A DNA stretch of 64,000 nt from an uncultured Acidobacteriota bacterium. GTDB taxonomy: Bacteria; Acidobacteriota; CAIWXX01. Both the position numbers and the translations under genes were made by a program. The first letter of the stretch is position 1. Every line of letters starts with the position of its first letter. Shown piece by piece: positions 25,689 through 35,212 of this stretch. The notes below the pieces were generated by a model, which worked only from the letters and a program-made list of their open reading frames with translations, was not told the origin of the DNA and did no database searches. The stretch spans positions 17,618-81,617 of the forward strand of contig CAIWXX010000183.1 of NCBI GenBank assembly GCA_903916735.1. The letters are read 5' to 3'.

Positions 25689-28229
25689 ATGCCGCGGCGC
25701 ATACTGAGTTTCGAAGCAATCGATCCTTCTGCAAGCGCCGTCTTCGGAGGAAAAGCCTGCGGGTTGGCTCGGCTGGTAGCGGCAGAAGTGAGGGTGCCGG
25801 CTGGATTTGTCGTCGAGGCGACCATCTCAGACCCGGGCTCATGGCCGGAGATTGATAGGAACGAGTTCCGTCGCCGAACAGAGAGCCTTCTTGCGAACGG
25901 AAAAGCGGCGGTGAGATCTTCTGCCATCGGCGAAGATGCGCCCGATCGTTCCTTTGCCGGGCTCTTCGAGACGGTTCTCGGAATCGATACGCCCGATACC
26001 GCGCTCTCGGCCGCCGGCCTATGCATTGCATCTGGCGGCAGCGAACGAGTCCGTGTGTATGCACACAAGACTGGACCAATCCCGGTAGCGGTGATCGTTC
26101 AGAAGCAAGTGGATGCTCATATCAGCGGCATCTGTTTCACCGTCGATCCGATGGGAAAAGACAAGGCGGTCTTGATTGAAGCCGTGAGCGGCCTCGGCAA
26201 TCGCGCCGCCTCGGGGCATGCAGAACCGGAACGCTGGCGAGTTTATCATACAGGGCTCGGGACATGGGACGCGCATGTGGATGGCAAACGGCGGCCAGGA
26301 GAAGCTGTTCTCAGCCAAGCCAATCTATCGGCCATTGCCGGCGAAGCGATGGTACTCTCCGATCGTCTTCGAGAGCCATTGGATCTGGAATGGAGTCTGG
26401 ATCGGGACGGCCGTCTTTGGTGGTTGCAGGCACGTCCCATCACGGCAGCCATACAGCCTCGCACATTCGTGATCGAACGCTGCGTCAGAGAGGCCGATGA
26501 CGGGCCAGTGACTGTCTGGTCAAATTGGAACGTTCGGGAGACTCTGCCGGAGCCGGTGTACCCGCTCACATGGTCAATCTGGCGGGATGAGATTGTGCCA
26601 ATGGTTGGTTGCCAGTTGCATGGGCTTTCGCCGGATTCGCCGGCATTGCCTCATCTGAGCGGCATTGATCTCGTGCATGGTCGCCTTTATCTCAATGTGA
26701 ATGCCTTGCTGGCTCCTCCCCTCATACGCCTTTTCGCCAGAGGCCTTGGTTCGGTTGATGCGCGTGCCGGCGCCGCCATTCATGATCTTGTCAGGAGGCG
26801 TGTCCTGCGGCCACGACGTCTTCCTGTGAACTCGGCACGGCTAATGGTCGGGTTGCTCATAGCATTGCCCCGCTCCATCATGCGGTTGATCAATGCTCTT
26901 CCTCCACGGCGTTCCTTCCGCCGGCTGGCGGCAGCCGGAATTCAAATAAGCCGGCGGGGGAGCATCTCCGAGATGAACGATGACGAGCTGATCCAAGAGA
27001 TGTGCCTGATCGCTCATCCGGAATGCCGGGAAATCCAGAACGGGCTTCAGATGGAAGGCGTCGCTATGCTTGTCTTTCATTTGGCGCTTCGTGCCTTTAA
27101 GAAATTTCCTGAAGCACAAAGGTTGCTGGCGAGTGGAATACGAGGGACTCCGACAACTGAGATTTCCATCGAGCTCGATGAGCTGATCCAGGCTGCCTGC
27201 CCGATATCGCGCGTCTTCCTTGACCCACTCGCCCCTGCCGATCTTTTCAAACAGCTGGAAAAAATTGAGCGCGGGCGTCAGTGGCTTGTTGCGTTTCATG
27301 ATTTTCTCTCTCGTGTCGGGCATCGTGGCCCTGGAGAATTTGATATTGGAGTCCCGCGTTGGTCTGAAGATCCGACAATGTTGCTTGATCTGATCCGAGC
27401 CGGGTTGCGATCGCGGAAAAGCGAAACTTTGAAAGAGCGATTGGAAATTCTTGCAGCCCGACGCCGCGATGCAATTTCTTCAGCGACCTTATCCGCGCCA
27501 TGGTGGCGCCGTGCATACATGCAACCTCTTGCACACCTCGTCGAACTTTACATGCCGAACCGGGAGGCTCCAAAGCACTACGGTATGTTCGCATTCATGC
27601 GCATGCGTCAGGCAGCATGCGAACTCGGTTCACGCTTGGTCGTTCGTGGAATGCTGACGTCGCCTGAGGAAGTGTTCTTCCTTGAATACTCGGAACTGAA
27701 GAAGATCGTGCGCGAAGACCCTGCTGAACGTGATCTTCAGCAACGCATCGCCACACGACGAACACTTCTGGAGCAGTTTCGATCCGAACAGCCCCCTGAC
27801 ATGTTGCGATCCGATGGCGTACCGGTCGTGGATGAGGAAAGCGTCCTTGAGACGCCGGGGGATGGTGTGCTTCGAGGCACAGCTGTTTCATCAGGAGTTG
27901 CAACAGGACCTGTTCGCATTCTACGTGAGCCGGATCCGAATGCGATGGAAGATGGCGATGTCATAGTGATGGAATACGCCGATCCAGGCTGGACCCCACT
28001 CTTTCCTCGCGCCGCCGCCGTTGTGATGGAAGTCGGCGGCATGATGTGCCATGCGGCCGTGGTCGCCCGCGAATTGGGAATCCCGGCGGTGTTCGGCCTG
28101 CGCAATGCGACACGATTGCTGAACGAAGGTCAGAGCGTGACGGTTGATGGGAATGATGGAATTGTCCGATTCGCGTGGAGAACAGAACAGGAAGCGTCGG
28201 CTGATCAATCGCGGAGCGGTTCGGGCTAG
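25689..28229 (+). CDS. PEP-synthase/rifampicin-phosphotransferase-like enzyme
   Basis: An 846-residue multidomain enzyme. The N-terminal ATP-grasp domain (about 1-270) shows FGGKACGLARL, VRSSAIGEDAPDRSFAGLFETVLG and LDLEWSLDRDGRLWWLQARPI. A middle region of nearly 480 residues has no recognised domain. The C-terminal swivelling domain (about 750-840) has TAVSSGVATGPVRI and GGMMCHAAVVARELGIPAV, with the phosphocarrier histidine. There is no PEP/pyruvate TIM barrel. The order and size match rifampicin phosphotransferase and other ATP-dikinase-like enzymes, so it probably phosphorylates an unknown small molecule. The start is ATG 25689 after GGGGAGGG. It follows the sigma/STAS/92-aa genes by 94 bases. 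Confidence 0.8.
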   Translation: MPRRILSFEAIDPSASAVFGGKACGLARLVAAEVRVPAGFVVEATISDPGSWPEIDRNEFRRRTESLLANGKAAVRSSAIGEDAPDRSFAGLFETVLGIDTPDTALSAAGLCIASGGSERVRVYAHKTGPIPVAVIVQKQVDAHISGICFTVDPMGKDKAVLIEAVSGLGNRAASGHAEPERWRVYHTGLGTWDAHVDGKRRPGEAVLSQANLSAIAGEAMVLSDRLREPLDLEWSLDRDGRLWWLQARPITAAIQPRTFVIERCVREADDGPVTVWSNWNVRETLPEPVYPLTWSIWRDEIVPMVGCQLHGLSPDSPALPHLSGIDLVHGRLYLNVNALLAPPLIRLFARGLGSVDARAGAAIHDLVRRRVLRPRRLPVNSARLMVGLLIALPRSIMRLINALPPRRSFRRLAAAGIQISRRGSISEMNDDELIQEMCLIAHPECREIQNGLQMEGVAMLVFHLALRAFKKFPEAQRLLASGIRGTPTTEISIELDELIQAACPISRVFLDPLAPADLFKQLEKIERGRQWLVAFHDFLSRVGHRGPGEFDIGVPRWSEDPTMLLDLIRAGLRSRKSETLKERLEILAARRRDAISSATLSAPWWRRAYMQPLAHLVELYMPNREAPKHYGMFAFMRMRQAACELGSRLVVRGMLTSPEEVFFLEYSELKKIVREDPAERDLQQRIATRRTLLEQFRSEQPPDMLRSDGVPVVDEESVLETPGDGVLRGTAVSSGVATGPVRILREPDPNAMEDGDVIVMEYADPGWTPLFPRAAAVVMEVGGMMCHAAVVARELGIPAVFGLRNATRLLNEGQSVTVDGNDGIVRFAWRTEQEASADQSRSGSG

Positions 28230-28335
28230 CTACTTGAGCGAAAGGCGTTTGAAACGATGCGTGTTGAGAAAACTGGAGAGTTCAAGCCCAGAAGGTGGCT
28301 TTGGGTCGAGTGAGATCGGCAGCATTGCCGGTTCC

Positions 28336-30072
28336 TCATTTGAAGGTGATAACAGCCATTTGTCCGTCAGTTCGCAAATTGTCTCCAGTGGCATTCTGGA
28401 GCTTCCTCGGTGCGTAGGGGCGATCAACCATGGAATATTCCAGAACGGTTCCGGTGAAAAGGAGGTCCTGTATCACTTTCGTCCGTTCATTATCGATATT
28501 CGAATCAACTTTATGAAACCATTTGACACCGAGGTTGCTCACTCCAATCCCGATATCATGCGTCGACGCGCCGACTCTGATCTCTCGTCCCTGGTCGTCG
28601 ACGCCCTGCTTCCAAATCCGGATATGGTGGCGCTTGGCGAAAGTGTTATTCTGCTTTTGGTAAACGACTTCGGGTTCCTGGCCGTTCAATAGCAGAAGGG
28701 ACACGGGCGCTGCATCGAATCCCTTGTTCCGAGCGGTGGCCAAGAAGCTTTTCAGGCCGGTGGTGATGCCCAGCTTATCGGCTGCCACCCAGCCGGCTGA
28801 TTGGAATGCGGCATCGAGTTTCTCTCGCGTTCCAATGAACATGAGATTTGTCATGTCGGAAGGCACTTGTCCGGGTGTCTCGGTACGCATCGGACGAGCG
28901 TTGACCAGGTCGACTAGTCGAGTGGTTGGGGATTCAGGCGTCCACGCGGGGGTTTTAGGAATTTCCATCAATCGTTCCGGGATTGTGATCCTCAAGGTCA
29001 TTTCCACACCGGGGTCATAAACAATTTCGCGGTTATATGTTTTTCCGTATCCATAGGTCGCCCCTTCGAGCGTCCAGCCCAGCAAGGGGTTGGCGAACCA
29101 GATGCCCTGCCAGACCTTGCCCAATTTACCCAATGCGCTGTTCGGGAATGGAGCGCCCATGATGATGCCTGCCCGCACAGTCTCCCTCGCATTGTCAACA
29201 TCGATAAGTCGTGTCGCGAGGCGTGTCTTCAAGCCGGTGGAGTGAATCAGGTTGGCGAAATCAAGGGCCAGGATCGACTGTACATAGGTGTTGGGTGATT
29301 TTCTCGCAAGCATGACAGATCCCTCGATCGGCGTTCCCGGAGCGACAACCATTCTGCCCTCGACCATGACAGGAGCAATAACGACGGCCCGAACCGGATC
29401 CCCGGCTCTCGACCCGTTACTCGCCACCTTCGTCGTGAGGCGGATTTGCAATTCAGTGCCACAAAGCACGTCTGCAGCCAGGACCGCACGGATCTGATCG
29501 ATGTCTCCTGTTTCGGTCGCGGCATAGACCTTGTTGAAGTAGTTGCCCAGCCGGAGCGTCTCGTCCTGACTGTATCCATGGCGCGCTCCGCTCTCCAATA
29601 GCACCTGAAGAAGCTCTTCGCTCTTTGAGTACATCTGCCAGTCGAGAGGCGTGTTTCCATACTCGTCCTCGGCATTCACGTCCGCGCCGCCGGAAATAAG
29701 GAGTGTGGCTAGGTCGCCATAGGCCTGGGCCTGTTTCACATCATTTGCACAGATACCGCCTATCACTGTCCAATGGAGTGGCGTGAGCTTTTGCTTATCC
29801 ACGGCTCTGACATCATAGCCCTTGGAGACCAGAATTCTGGCGAGCTCTATGAATTTCTTGGAGTCATTCGCCTTTTGACAACGAACGGATATCTGCAAGG
29901 CGCCAAGCAATGGATCAACTGCGATACCAGGGGTTTGGTTGTTGGCTGATGAGTACGTTAAATCTGAATCCGCGCTTGATACAGGCGTATTCGCCTGGTC
30001 GATGGCATATGTCTTGGCGGAAAGGCACGTGAGTGTGATCAAAACAAGAATTGCGATTGCGATTTTATGCAT
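28336..30072 (-). CDS. Ankyrin-repeat and LssY C-terminal domain protein
   Basis: A 578-residue exported protein with a signal peptide (MHKIAIAILVLITLTCLSAKTYA). Residues of about 80-170 hold ankyrin repeats (KLTPLHWTVIGG, GADVNAEDEYGNTPLDW). The middle has a beta-rich TrbI/VirB10-like segment (GTPIEGSVML). The C-terminus is an LssY_C domain (NLMFIGTREKLDAAFQSAGW, HHIRIW, STHDIGI). LssY domains occur with phosphatase and DedA-type membrane proteins; their role is unknown. ATG 30072 is chosen because GGAG lies six bases upstream and the signal peptide starts there. It is convergent with the PEP-synthase-like gene. Confidence 0.75.
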   Translation of the reverse strand: MHKIAIAILVLITLTCLSAKTYAIDQANTPVSSADSDLTYSSANNQTPGIAVDPLLGALQISVRCQKANDSKKFIELARILVSKGYDVRAVDKQKLTPLHWTVIGGICANDVKQAQAYGDLATLLISGGADVNAEDEYGNTPLDWQMYSKSEELLQVLLESGARHGYSQDETLRLGNYFNKVYAATETGDIDQIRAVLAADVLCGTELQIRLTTKVASNGSRAGDPVRAVVIAPVMVEGRMVVAPGTPIEGSVMLARKSPNTYVQSILALDFANLIHSTGLKTRLATRLIDVDNARETVRAGIIMGAPFPNSALGKLGKVWQGIWFANPLLGWTLEGATYGYGKTYNREIVYDPGVEMTLRITIPERLMEIPKTPAWTPESPTTRLVDLVNARPMRTETPGQVPSDMTNLMFIGTREKLDAAFQSAGWVAADKLGITTGLKSFLATARNKGFDAAPVSLLLLNGQEPEVVYQKQNNTFAKRHHIRIWKQGVDDQGREIRVGASTHDIGIGVSNLGVKWFHKVDSNIDNERTKVIQDLLFTGTVLEYSMVDRPYAPRKLQNATGDNLRTDGQMAVITFK

Positions 30073-30180
30073 GATCCCCTCCATATGAGCCGATGAATGA
30101 GTCGCGGGAGGCGACCGCCCCGGTGACTCCAGTTTCAGAAATGATCATATCCTGAGTTCAGGCTGGGTGATAGATGGACG

Positions 30181-30215
30181 ATGAATGGGGCCAGGTCTTC
30201 ATTTTTCACTTTTAG
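30181..30215 (+). repeat. Left inverted terminal repeat of the RAYT element
   Basis: Core ATGGGGCCAGGTCTTCA followed by a T-rich TTTTTCACTTTT tract. It matches the right end in reverse complement. Confidence 0.75.
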
Positions 30216-31155
30216 TGATCAGGCGTTGACCCAACTGCTGAATTTTCGCGGCTGAACTCGAAATTGTTCTCAGATTCCCTCTTGATTGCCTTTACCGCCA
30301 TCGAGACAGCAGACGAGCCTTTCCCGTATCGTTCAGCGATCTCTCGCACGGTCATTAGAGAATACAGCCTTTGGGCGCAGAGTAACATCCGTGCTCGGGG
30401 CCTGGGATGCTCGTCTCGAAACAGGTCTTCAACCGCCTGTTCGATCTGTTGGGGACTCCTTCTCTTTTCGTGGTGTCGCCGAAGTTGCCGGGCAGATGGG
30501 TCTTCTCCACTCACAGCAGCCCTCATGAGGTGCATGAGGCGCCGAGTGAATTCCTCGCCGCCCAGCGCCAATCCTGTAACGCCTCGTTCGAACGGGTCGA
30601 CCGGCTTCTCACCCCTCCCAGCCTCAACCCAAGCCCTGTAATGTAACGATGGCGATCCCCCCCGAACTCCTCTAGAGTCCTCCTTGTCGTCACCAGTCCA
30701 CGCATACCGGACCGCCCACGACGTAGTTGCAGTAGCCTCGACCATCAGTACCGCTCGGCCGGCCTCGTCAAACGTGATCGATTCGGATTGAGGTGGATGT
30801 AGCGCGAACATTCAAGGAAGTACTCGCCTTCCTGGACGAGGATCGCCTTGTAGCGGGCCTGCCACAGAGATGGCCCACGCGCCGATGGCGTCGATTGAAA
30901 ATCCGGGCATATACTGGCCGTTGAGGTCCCGCATCATCCGGCCAAGATCTCCTCCAGGCGTCTCACAGAGCATGTGATAGTGATTCGGCATGAGGCAGAA
31001 CGCGAACAAGATGCCCATCGCCGACCAAGGCCGCAAGAATGTCCAGGAACTCGATTCGGTCGGAGTCGTTGACAAAATGCCGGCATGCGTACAACTCCGC
31101 GGGACATTACATGATACAGCGCACCATCAAACTCAATTCTTGTGGGCCGAGCCAT
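30212..31155 (-). pseudogene. Degenerate REP-associated tyrosine transposase
   Basis: Read from 31155 on the minus strand, the gene begins MARPTRIEFDGALYHVMSRG, the classic RAYT start. It then shifts frame to give RHFVNDSDRIEFLDILAAL, shifts again to give FCLMPNHYHMLCETP (the HUH-type NHYH block) with RDLNGQY, and shifts again to LWQARYKAIL and YFLECSRYIHLNPN. The last 199-residue frame holds the C-terminal helices (FTRRLMHLMR, then a late helix-turn-helix LMTVREIAERYGKGSSAVS). At least three frameshifts make the transposase non-functional. Confidence 0.82.
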
Positions 31156-31191
31156 ACATCTAAGCTATCTCACTGCTCCTCCAACAACAAC

Positions 31192-31223
31192 AAAAATGAA
31201 AAGTGAAGACCTGGCCCCATCCG
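31192..31223 (-). repeat. Right inverted terminal repeat of the RAYT element
   Basis: On the plus strand aaaatgaaaagtgaagacct followed by ggccccat, the reverse complement of the left end. It starts about 37 bases upstream of the transposase remnant start. Confidence 0.75.
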
Positions 31224-31251
31224 TCTTCGGCTCGTCATCGTATGAGGATTT

Positions 31252-31281
31252 TTGACGTGTCGCGTGTCAGACGTTTACAAT
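31252..31281 (+). promoter_or_regulatory. Leaderless-type promoter of the yigZ-like gene
   Basis: TTGACG (31252-31257), an 18-base spacer and TACAAT (31276-31281). Five bases, AAAGC, separate the -10 box from the ATG at 31287. Confidence 0.65.
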
Positions 31282-31286
31282 AAAGC

Positions 31287-31925
31287 ATGGCAGATAATCG
31301 TCAGGCCTTCCACATCATGACTCACGCATTCGGGCCGCATGAAATTGTGGACAGAGGTTCTCGCTTCATTGCGTATCTCAATCCGATCTCAAACGCCAGC
31401 ACTGCGGCTGATTTTATCGCAGGACTGCGCAAGGCCCGCCATGATGCCACTCATGTCTGTTCGGCTTATCGCCTGCGTCTTGAACGTGGTGAAGAGTGTC
31501 GCTATTCAGATGACGGGGAGCCTTCGGGGACTGCCGGGCTGCCGATTTACAACGAGCTCAAACGAGCCGATCTGTTCAATGTGGCGGTTGCAGTTGTCCG
31601 CTATTACGGCGGAGTGAAACTTGGCACGGGTGGTTTGACACGAGCGTATGGCCGGGTTGTCCGCGAGCTTCTCGATCGAGCGCCTCTCCAGGAGCGTCTT
31701 GTGACTCGCAGTTTCCGCTTGCAAATACCATTCGATCTGACCTGCGCCGTGCTCACTCTGCTGAAACGCCAGGATGTCGAAATCTCGTCCCGGGAATATA
31801 CTGCGATGGGCCAGGATCTTGAAATCCAGGTTCCTGTCGACTCATTGTCAACGCTGTCCCGAGCCCTTGAAGACCGCAGCGCCGGCAAGATCCGCCTGAC
31901 GGAGCCGGGAGTGGAGGTGCCTTGA
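31287..31925 (+). CDS. YigZ/IMPACT family protein
   Basis: A 212-residue protein. Residues of about 15-125 form the UPF0029/IMPACT N-terminal domain: SRFIAYLNPISN, DATHVCSAYRL, DDGEPSGTAGLPI and the conserved VRYYGGVKLGTGGL. A DUF1949 ferredoxin-like domain follows. Eukaryotic IMPACT regulates Gcn2; bacterial YigZ has an uncertain translation-related role. The gene starts just outside the RAYT element's right end and appears leaderless. Confidence 0.92.
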   Translation: MADNRQAFHIMTHAFGPHEIVDRGSRFIAYLNPISNASTAADFIAGLRKARHDATHVCSAYRLRLERGEECRYSDDGEPSGTAGLPIYNELKRADLFNVAVAVVRYYGGVKLGTGGLTRAYGRVVRELLDRAPLQERLVTRSFRLQIPFDLTCAVLTLLKRQDVEISSREYTAMGQDLEIQVPVDSLSTLSRALEDRSAGKIRLTEPGVEVP

Positions 31926-32007
31926 CCTTCCATCTTAGCTTAAGTACATTCAGCCCGTGATCAATCGTCACTCTTTTCGACACAACCCCAATCAATCATA
32001 GAGAGCC

Positions 32008-32919
32008 ATGCCGACACCTAAAAAATTCACAATCGGACTGATACAGATGTCCCTCAAGAAGGACTCTGATGAGAACCTCAAACGGGCCATCTCGAAGATC
32101 GAACAGGCGGCGAAGAAGAAAGCTCAGGTGATTTGCCTGCCCGAGCTTTTCCGTTCGCAGTATTTTTGCCAGCATGAGGATCCATCGGAATTTGATCTTG
32201 CTGAACCCGTTCCGGGACCGACAACGCTTGCACTCGGGAAGATCGCCAAGAGACTCAACGTTGCGATCATCGCCCCGTTGTTCGAACGCCGAGCAGCCGG
32301 GCTTTACCACAATAGCGCGGCGATCATCGACGCCAATGGTCACTTGGCCGGCATCTATCGTAAGATGCATATTCCGGATGACCCGGCCTATTATGAGAAG
32401 TTCTATTTCACGCCGGGCGATCTGGGTTTCCGTGCCTTTGACACTCGCTTCGGGCGAATCAGCACTCTGATCTGTTGGGATCAGTGGTATCCCGAAGGGG
32501 CGCGGCTGTCGGCGATGCATGGCGCATCGATTCTGTTCTACCCGACGGCCATCGGCTGGCATCCGCACGAAAAGGCTCACTATGGAAAAGCCCAGCGTGA
32601 TGCATGGCAAATTGTGCAGCGTGGTCATGCCATCGCCAATGGAATCTATGTTGCTGCCGCCAATCGGGTTGGACATGAACAGCACGTCAAGGGCAGCGCC
32701 GGCATTGAATTCTGGGGCTCTTCGTTTATTGTTGATCCACAGGGAGTCGTTCTCTCAGAAGCGTCAGTCAACAAGGAAGAAATTCTGCTGGCCGAGATCG
32801 ATCTGGACCACCTTGAAGATATCCGCCGGAACTGGCCTTTTCTTCGAGATCGCCGTATTGATGCCTATGATGGAATGACGCAGCGATTTCTCGATCCGCA
32901 CTCGAAGACCTCACCATGA
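32008..32919 (+). CDS. aguB: N-carbamoylputrescine amidase
   Basis: A 303-residue nitrilase-superfamily enzyme that cleaves N-carbamoylputrescine to putrescine, CO2 and ammonia. The catalytic triad is visible: Glu in CLPELF, Lys in YRKMHIP and Cys in LICWDQWYPE. The block IPDDPAYYEKFYFTPGD is characteristic of this subfamily. A short GAGAG two bases from the ATG is the only ribosome-site candidate. The stop overlaps the aguA start as ATGA, so the two enzymes of the agmatine route are translationally coupled. Confidence 0.95.
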   Translation: MPTPKKFTIGLIQMSLKKDSDENLKRAISKIEQAAKKKAQVICLPELFRSQYFCQHEDPSEFDLAEPVPGPTTLALGKIAKRLNVAIIAPLFERRAAGLYHNSAAIIDANGHLAGIYRKMHIPDDPAYYEKFYFTPGDLGFRAFDTRFGRISTLICWDQWYPEGARLSAMHGASILFYPTAIGWHPHEKAHYGKAQRDAWQIVQRGHAIANGIYVAAANRVGHEQHVKGSAGIEFWGSSFIVDPQGVVLSEASVNKEEILLAEIDLDHLEDIRRNWPFLRDRRIDAYDGMTQRFLDPHSKTSP

Positions 32920-33989
32920 AATCGAACAACGAGCTCAACCCCACTGCATTCGGATACAGGATGCCGGCCGAATTTGATCGGCACGAAGCAACCTGGCTTG
33001 GCTGGCCTTCCAATAAAGCGGATTGGCCAGGCAAGTTTGCGCCCATTCCATGGGCATACGCCGAGATCGTCAGGAAAATATCGCAGGGAGAGATCGTCCG
33101 GATAATTGCCGATCCACGAAGGAAGCAGCAGGCCCAGCGCGTTTTGATTCGCGCAGGCGTCGATCTTTCGCGGATTGAATTCTTCAATTTTCCTTGTGAC
33201 CGTGGATGGTTGCGGGATTCCGGCCCTATTTTTCTCACGTGTCATGGACCATCACCGGAATTATCCATTGTCCGGTTCCGATTCAATGCGTGGGCCAAAT
33301 ACACTGACTGGAAGAAAGACAGGCGAATTCCTGAACGAGTTGCCAAGAGACTTAAGATGCGCCTTTGGCCTGCGATGATCGGCCAGGAGCATTTTGTGTT
33401 GGAGGGCGGCAGCATCGACGTCAACGGTAAAGGCTCTCTTCTGACAACTGAAGAGTGCCTCCTCGATCCCGATGTACAAGCTCGTAATTCCGGCTTCGGA
33501 AGAGCAGAAATTGAACAGGCTCTTAGAACCAATCTCGGAGTGAACAATATCCTCTGGCTGGGAAAAGGCATCGCCGGCGATGATACACACGGCCATATTG
33601 ATGATCTATGCCGTTTCGTCAACCATCGCACGGTTGTCCTGTGCCAGGAATCGAACGTGAAGGATGCGAATTATGGGCCGTTGCAGGACAATCGTGAACG
33701 CCTGCAAGGGATGAAACTGGAAGACGGTTCACAAATCGAAGTCGTTCATCTTCCGATGCCTCAACCCTTATGCTTCGACGACCGAAGGCTTCCGGCCAGC
33801 TACGCCAACTTTTATATGGCCAACGCCATGGTGCTAGTGCCCACGTTTAACGATCCGATGGATCGAGTGGCACTTGGGATTCTCTCCGAGCTGATTTTGG
33901 ATCGGGCCGTCATCGGTATCCATGCGGTTGATCTTGTGTGGGGGCTCGGCGCCATTCACTGCCTCACCCAGCAGCAGCCTGCTCTGTAG
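32916..33989 (+). CDS. aguA: Agmatine deiminase
   Basis: A 357-residue peptidylarginine-deiminase-fold enzyme converting agmatine to N-carbamoylputrescine. Typical blocks are MPAEFDRHEATWLGWP, RDSGPIFL, EGGSIDVNGKGSLLTTEECLL, GDDTHGHIDDLCRF and ASYANFYMANAMVLVPTFND. The Cys expected in the usual end motif GGGNIHCIT appears here in GLGAIHCLTQQQP. With aguB it completes putrescine synthesis from agmatine; arginine decarboxylase is not in the window. Confidence 0.94.
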   Translation: MKSNNELNPTAFGYRMPAEFDRHEATWLGWPSNKADWPGKFAPIPWAYAEIVRKISQGEIVRIIADPRRKQQAQRVLIRAGVDLSRIEFFNFPCDRGWLRDSGPIFLTCHGPSPELSIVRFRFNAWAKYTDWKKDRRIPERVAKRLKMRLWPAMIGQEHFVLEGGSIDVNGKGSLLTTEECLLDPDVQARNSGFGRAEIEQALRTNLGVNNILWLGKGIAGDDTHGHIDDLCRFVNHRTVVLCQESNVKDANYGPLQDNRERLQGMKLEDGSQIEVVHLPMPQPLCFDDRRLPASYANFYMANAMVLVPTFNDPMDRVALGILSELILDRAVIGIHAVDLVWGLGAIHCLTQQQPAL

Positions 33990-34007
33990 GTTTAGCTGTC
34001 GGCGGAA

Positions 34008-35162
34008 TCACATCAACTTTGCCAGCTTTTTATGGATAACCGCCAGCGCTTGGCCTGCATCGAAGCCGAGATCGCGGTAATTGGTCGAGATGTTGGAAAT
34101 GTCGGAAACCACCTTCAGCAGCATGTCGAATTTCATGGAGCGGAGGCCTTCCTCGGCGAGCTTAGCCTTGAGAGCGAGGGTTCCTTCCGTCAGCCGTTCG
34201 ACGGTCTGGCGAAGTCGCAAGGCTTCTTCTTCGGCCTGAGTGACTCGCCGGAGCAGATCCGTCAAGGCCTGATCACCGCGATATTTTTCGGCATATTTGG
34301 TCTGCTCGGATGTGTCGGACCAGGATCGGATGCGTTCCTTCTGAAAAGCGGCGATCTGTGCCTGTGTCTTATCCAACTGGGTGGTCAAATCGCTTGCTGC
34401 CGCGAGCTTTCTTTCGTTGATAACATTCTCAGCTTCGAGATGCTGGTTCCGCGAGCGCAGACTATGAATCGTTGTCTCGTATTCAGCTAATTTCGGAATG
34501 CAGAAGGAATTCAACTCCTGAATCTCTCTGACGATGTCCGTGTTATTCTGGATGGCGAGTGCAAATTCGTGTTTGATCCACCGGAGTTCTTCTGCATAGC
34601 ATCGTGCCACGCGCAGCAGATTGGCGTAATCTTCAACTCCGCGCACACGGGTGACCTCTTCGAGTTTCTCGCTGAGCTCCCGGACTCGGACTTCAAGGCG
34701 CCCTTTAACCTGGTGAGCCTTCTCCAGCTCTCGCGTTCTCTCTTCATATTTTGCTCGCAATTCTCCGAAGTGGAGAAGCGAGTCCAGAAGGGTTTTAACA
34801 CGGTCCAAATGAAGGCGCACAAGAAGCCGAGTGCAAAAGTGATAAAGCCGCAGCTGCAAAGGCTCATCGTTGTGGGTGAAGACGATTCCGATGAATCCGT
34901 CATCGACAGGGAAAAGGACCATGCAATGAGTCCCGATCTTCCGATCCGGCTGGAATCGGAATGAAACGGATTCTTCGGGGTTTGCTCGTCCCTTGATGAC
35001 GTCGAGGTTATATTTAAATCGATCGGTTGTGGAGAGCGCCTTCTTGTCGGAGCCGATATAGAAAACGTCCCGCATTTCGGATCCGAATTCATGCGCGACC
35101 ACCGCCGACAAGTCCCGAAGGAAATCATCGGTTATCGGATAGCCGAATGTGATCCTGTCCAT
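34008..35162 (-). CDS. GAF-like plus coiled-coil protein
   Basis: A 384-residue cytoplasmic protein. Residues of about 1-130 form a mixed alpha/beta domain with GAF-like features (IGTHCMVLFPVDDGFIGIVFTHND). The remainder is almost continuous coiled coil (ELRAKYEERTRELEKAHQVK onward), ending in a short basic tail. No enzymatic motif is seen. ATG 35162 follows GAGGAG; an in-frame extension to 35186 is unsupported. It ends the run of minus-strand genes that starts at 38618 and could be a scaffold or cell-structure protein. Confidence 0.65.
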   Translation of the reverse strand: MDRITFGYPITDDFLRDLSAVVAHEFGSEMRDVFYIGSDKKALSTTDRFKYNLDVIKGRANPEESVSFRFQPDRKIGTHCMVLFPVDDGFIGIVFTHNDEPLQLRLYHFCTRLLVRLHLDRVKTLLDSLLHFGELRAKYEERTRELEKAHQVKGRLEVRVRELSEKLEEVTRVRGVEDYANLLRVARCYAEELRWIKHEFALAIQNNTDIVREIQELNSFCIPKLAEYETTIHSLRSRNQHLEAENVINERKLAAASDLTTQLDKTQAQIAAFQKERIRSWSDTSEQTKYAEKYRGDQALTDLLRRVTQAEEEALRLRQTVERLTEGTLALKAKLAEEGLRSMKFDMLLKVVSDISNISTNYRDLGFDAGQALAVIHKKLAKLM

Positions 35163-35212
35163 ATTCTCCTCAGGCGGCGCTCGCAAAAGGCGATGGCGTT
35201 TGAGTCCTCATT

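Larger units (their letters stand above)
30181..31223. mobile_element. RAYT-type (Y1_Tnp) transposon remnant with inverted ends
   Basis: About 1.04 kb bounded by inverted repeats. The left end (30181-30215) and the reverse complement of the right end (31192-31223) share ATGGGGCCAGGTCTTCA followed by a TTTTCA-TTTT tract, with two mismatches over a 29-base core. Inside is a frame-shifted REP-associated tyrosine transposase gene on the minus strand. The element is probably immobile itself. Confidence 0.75.
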
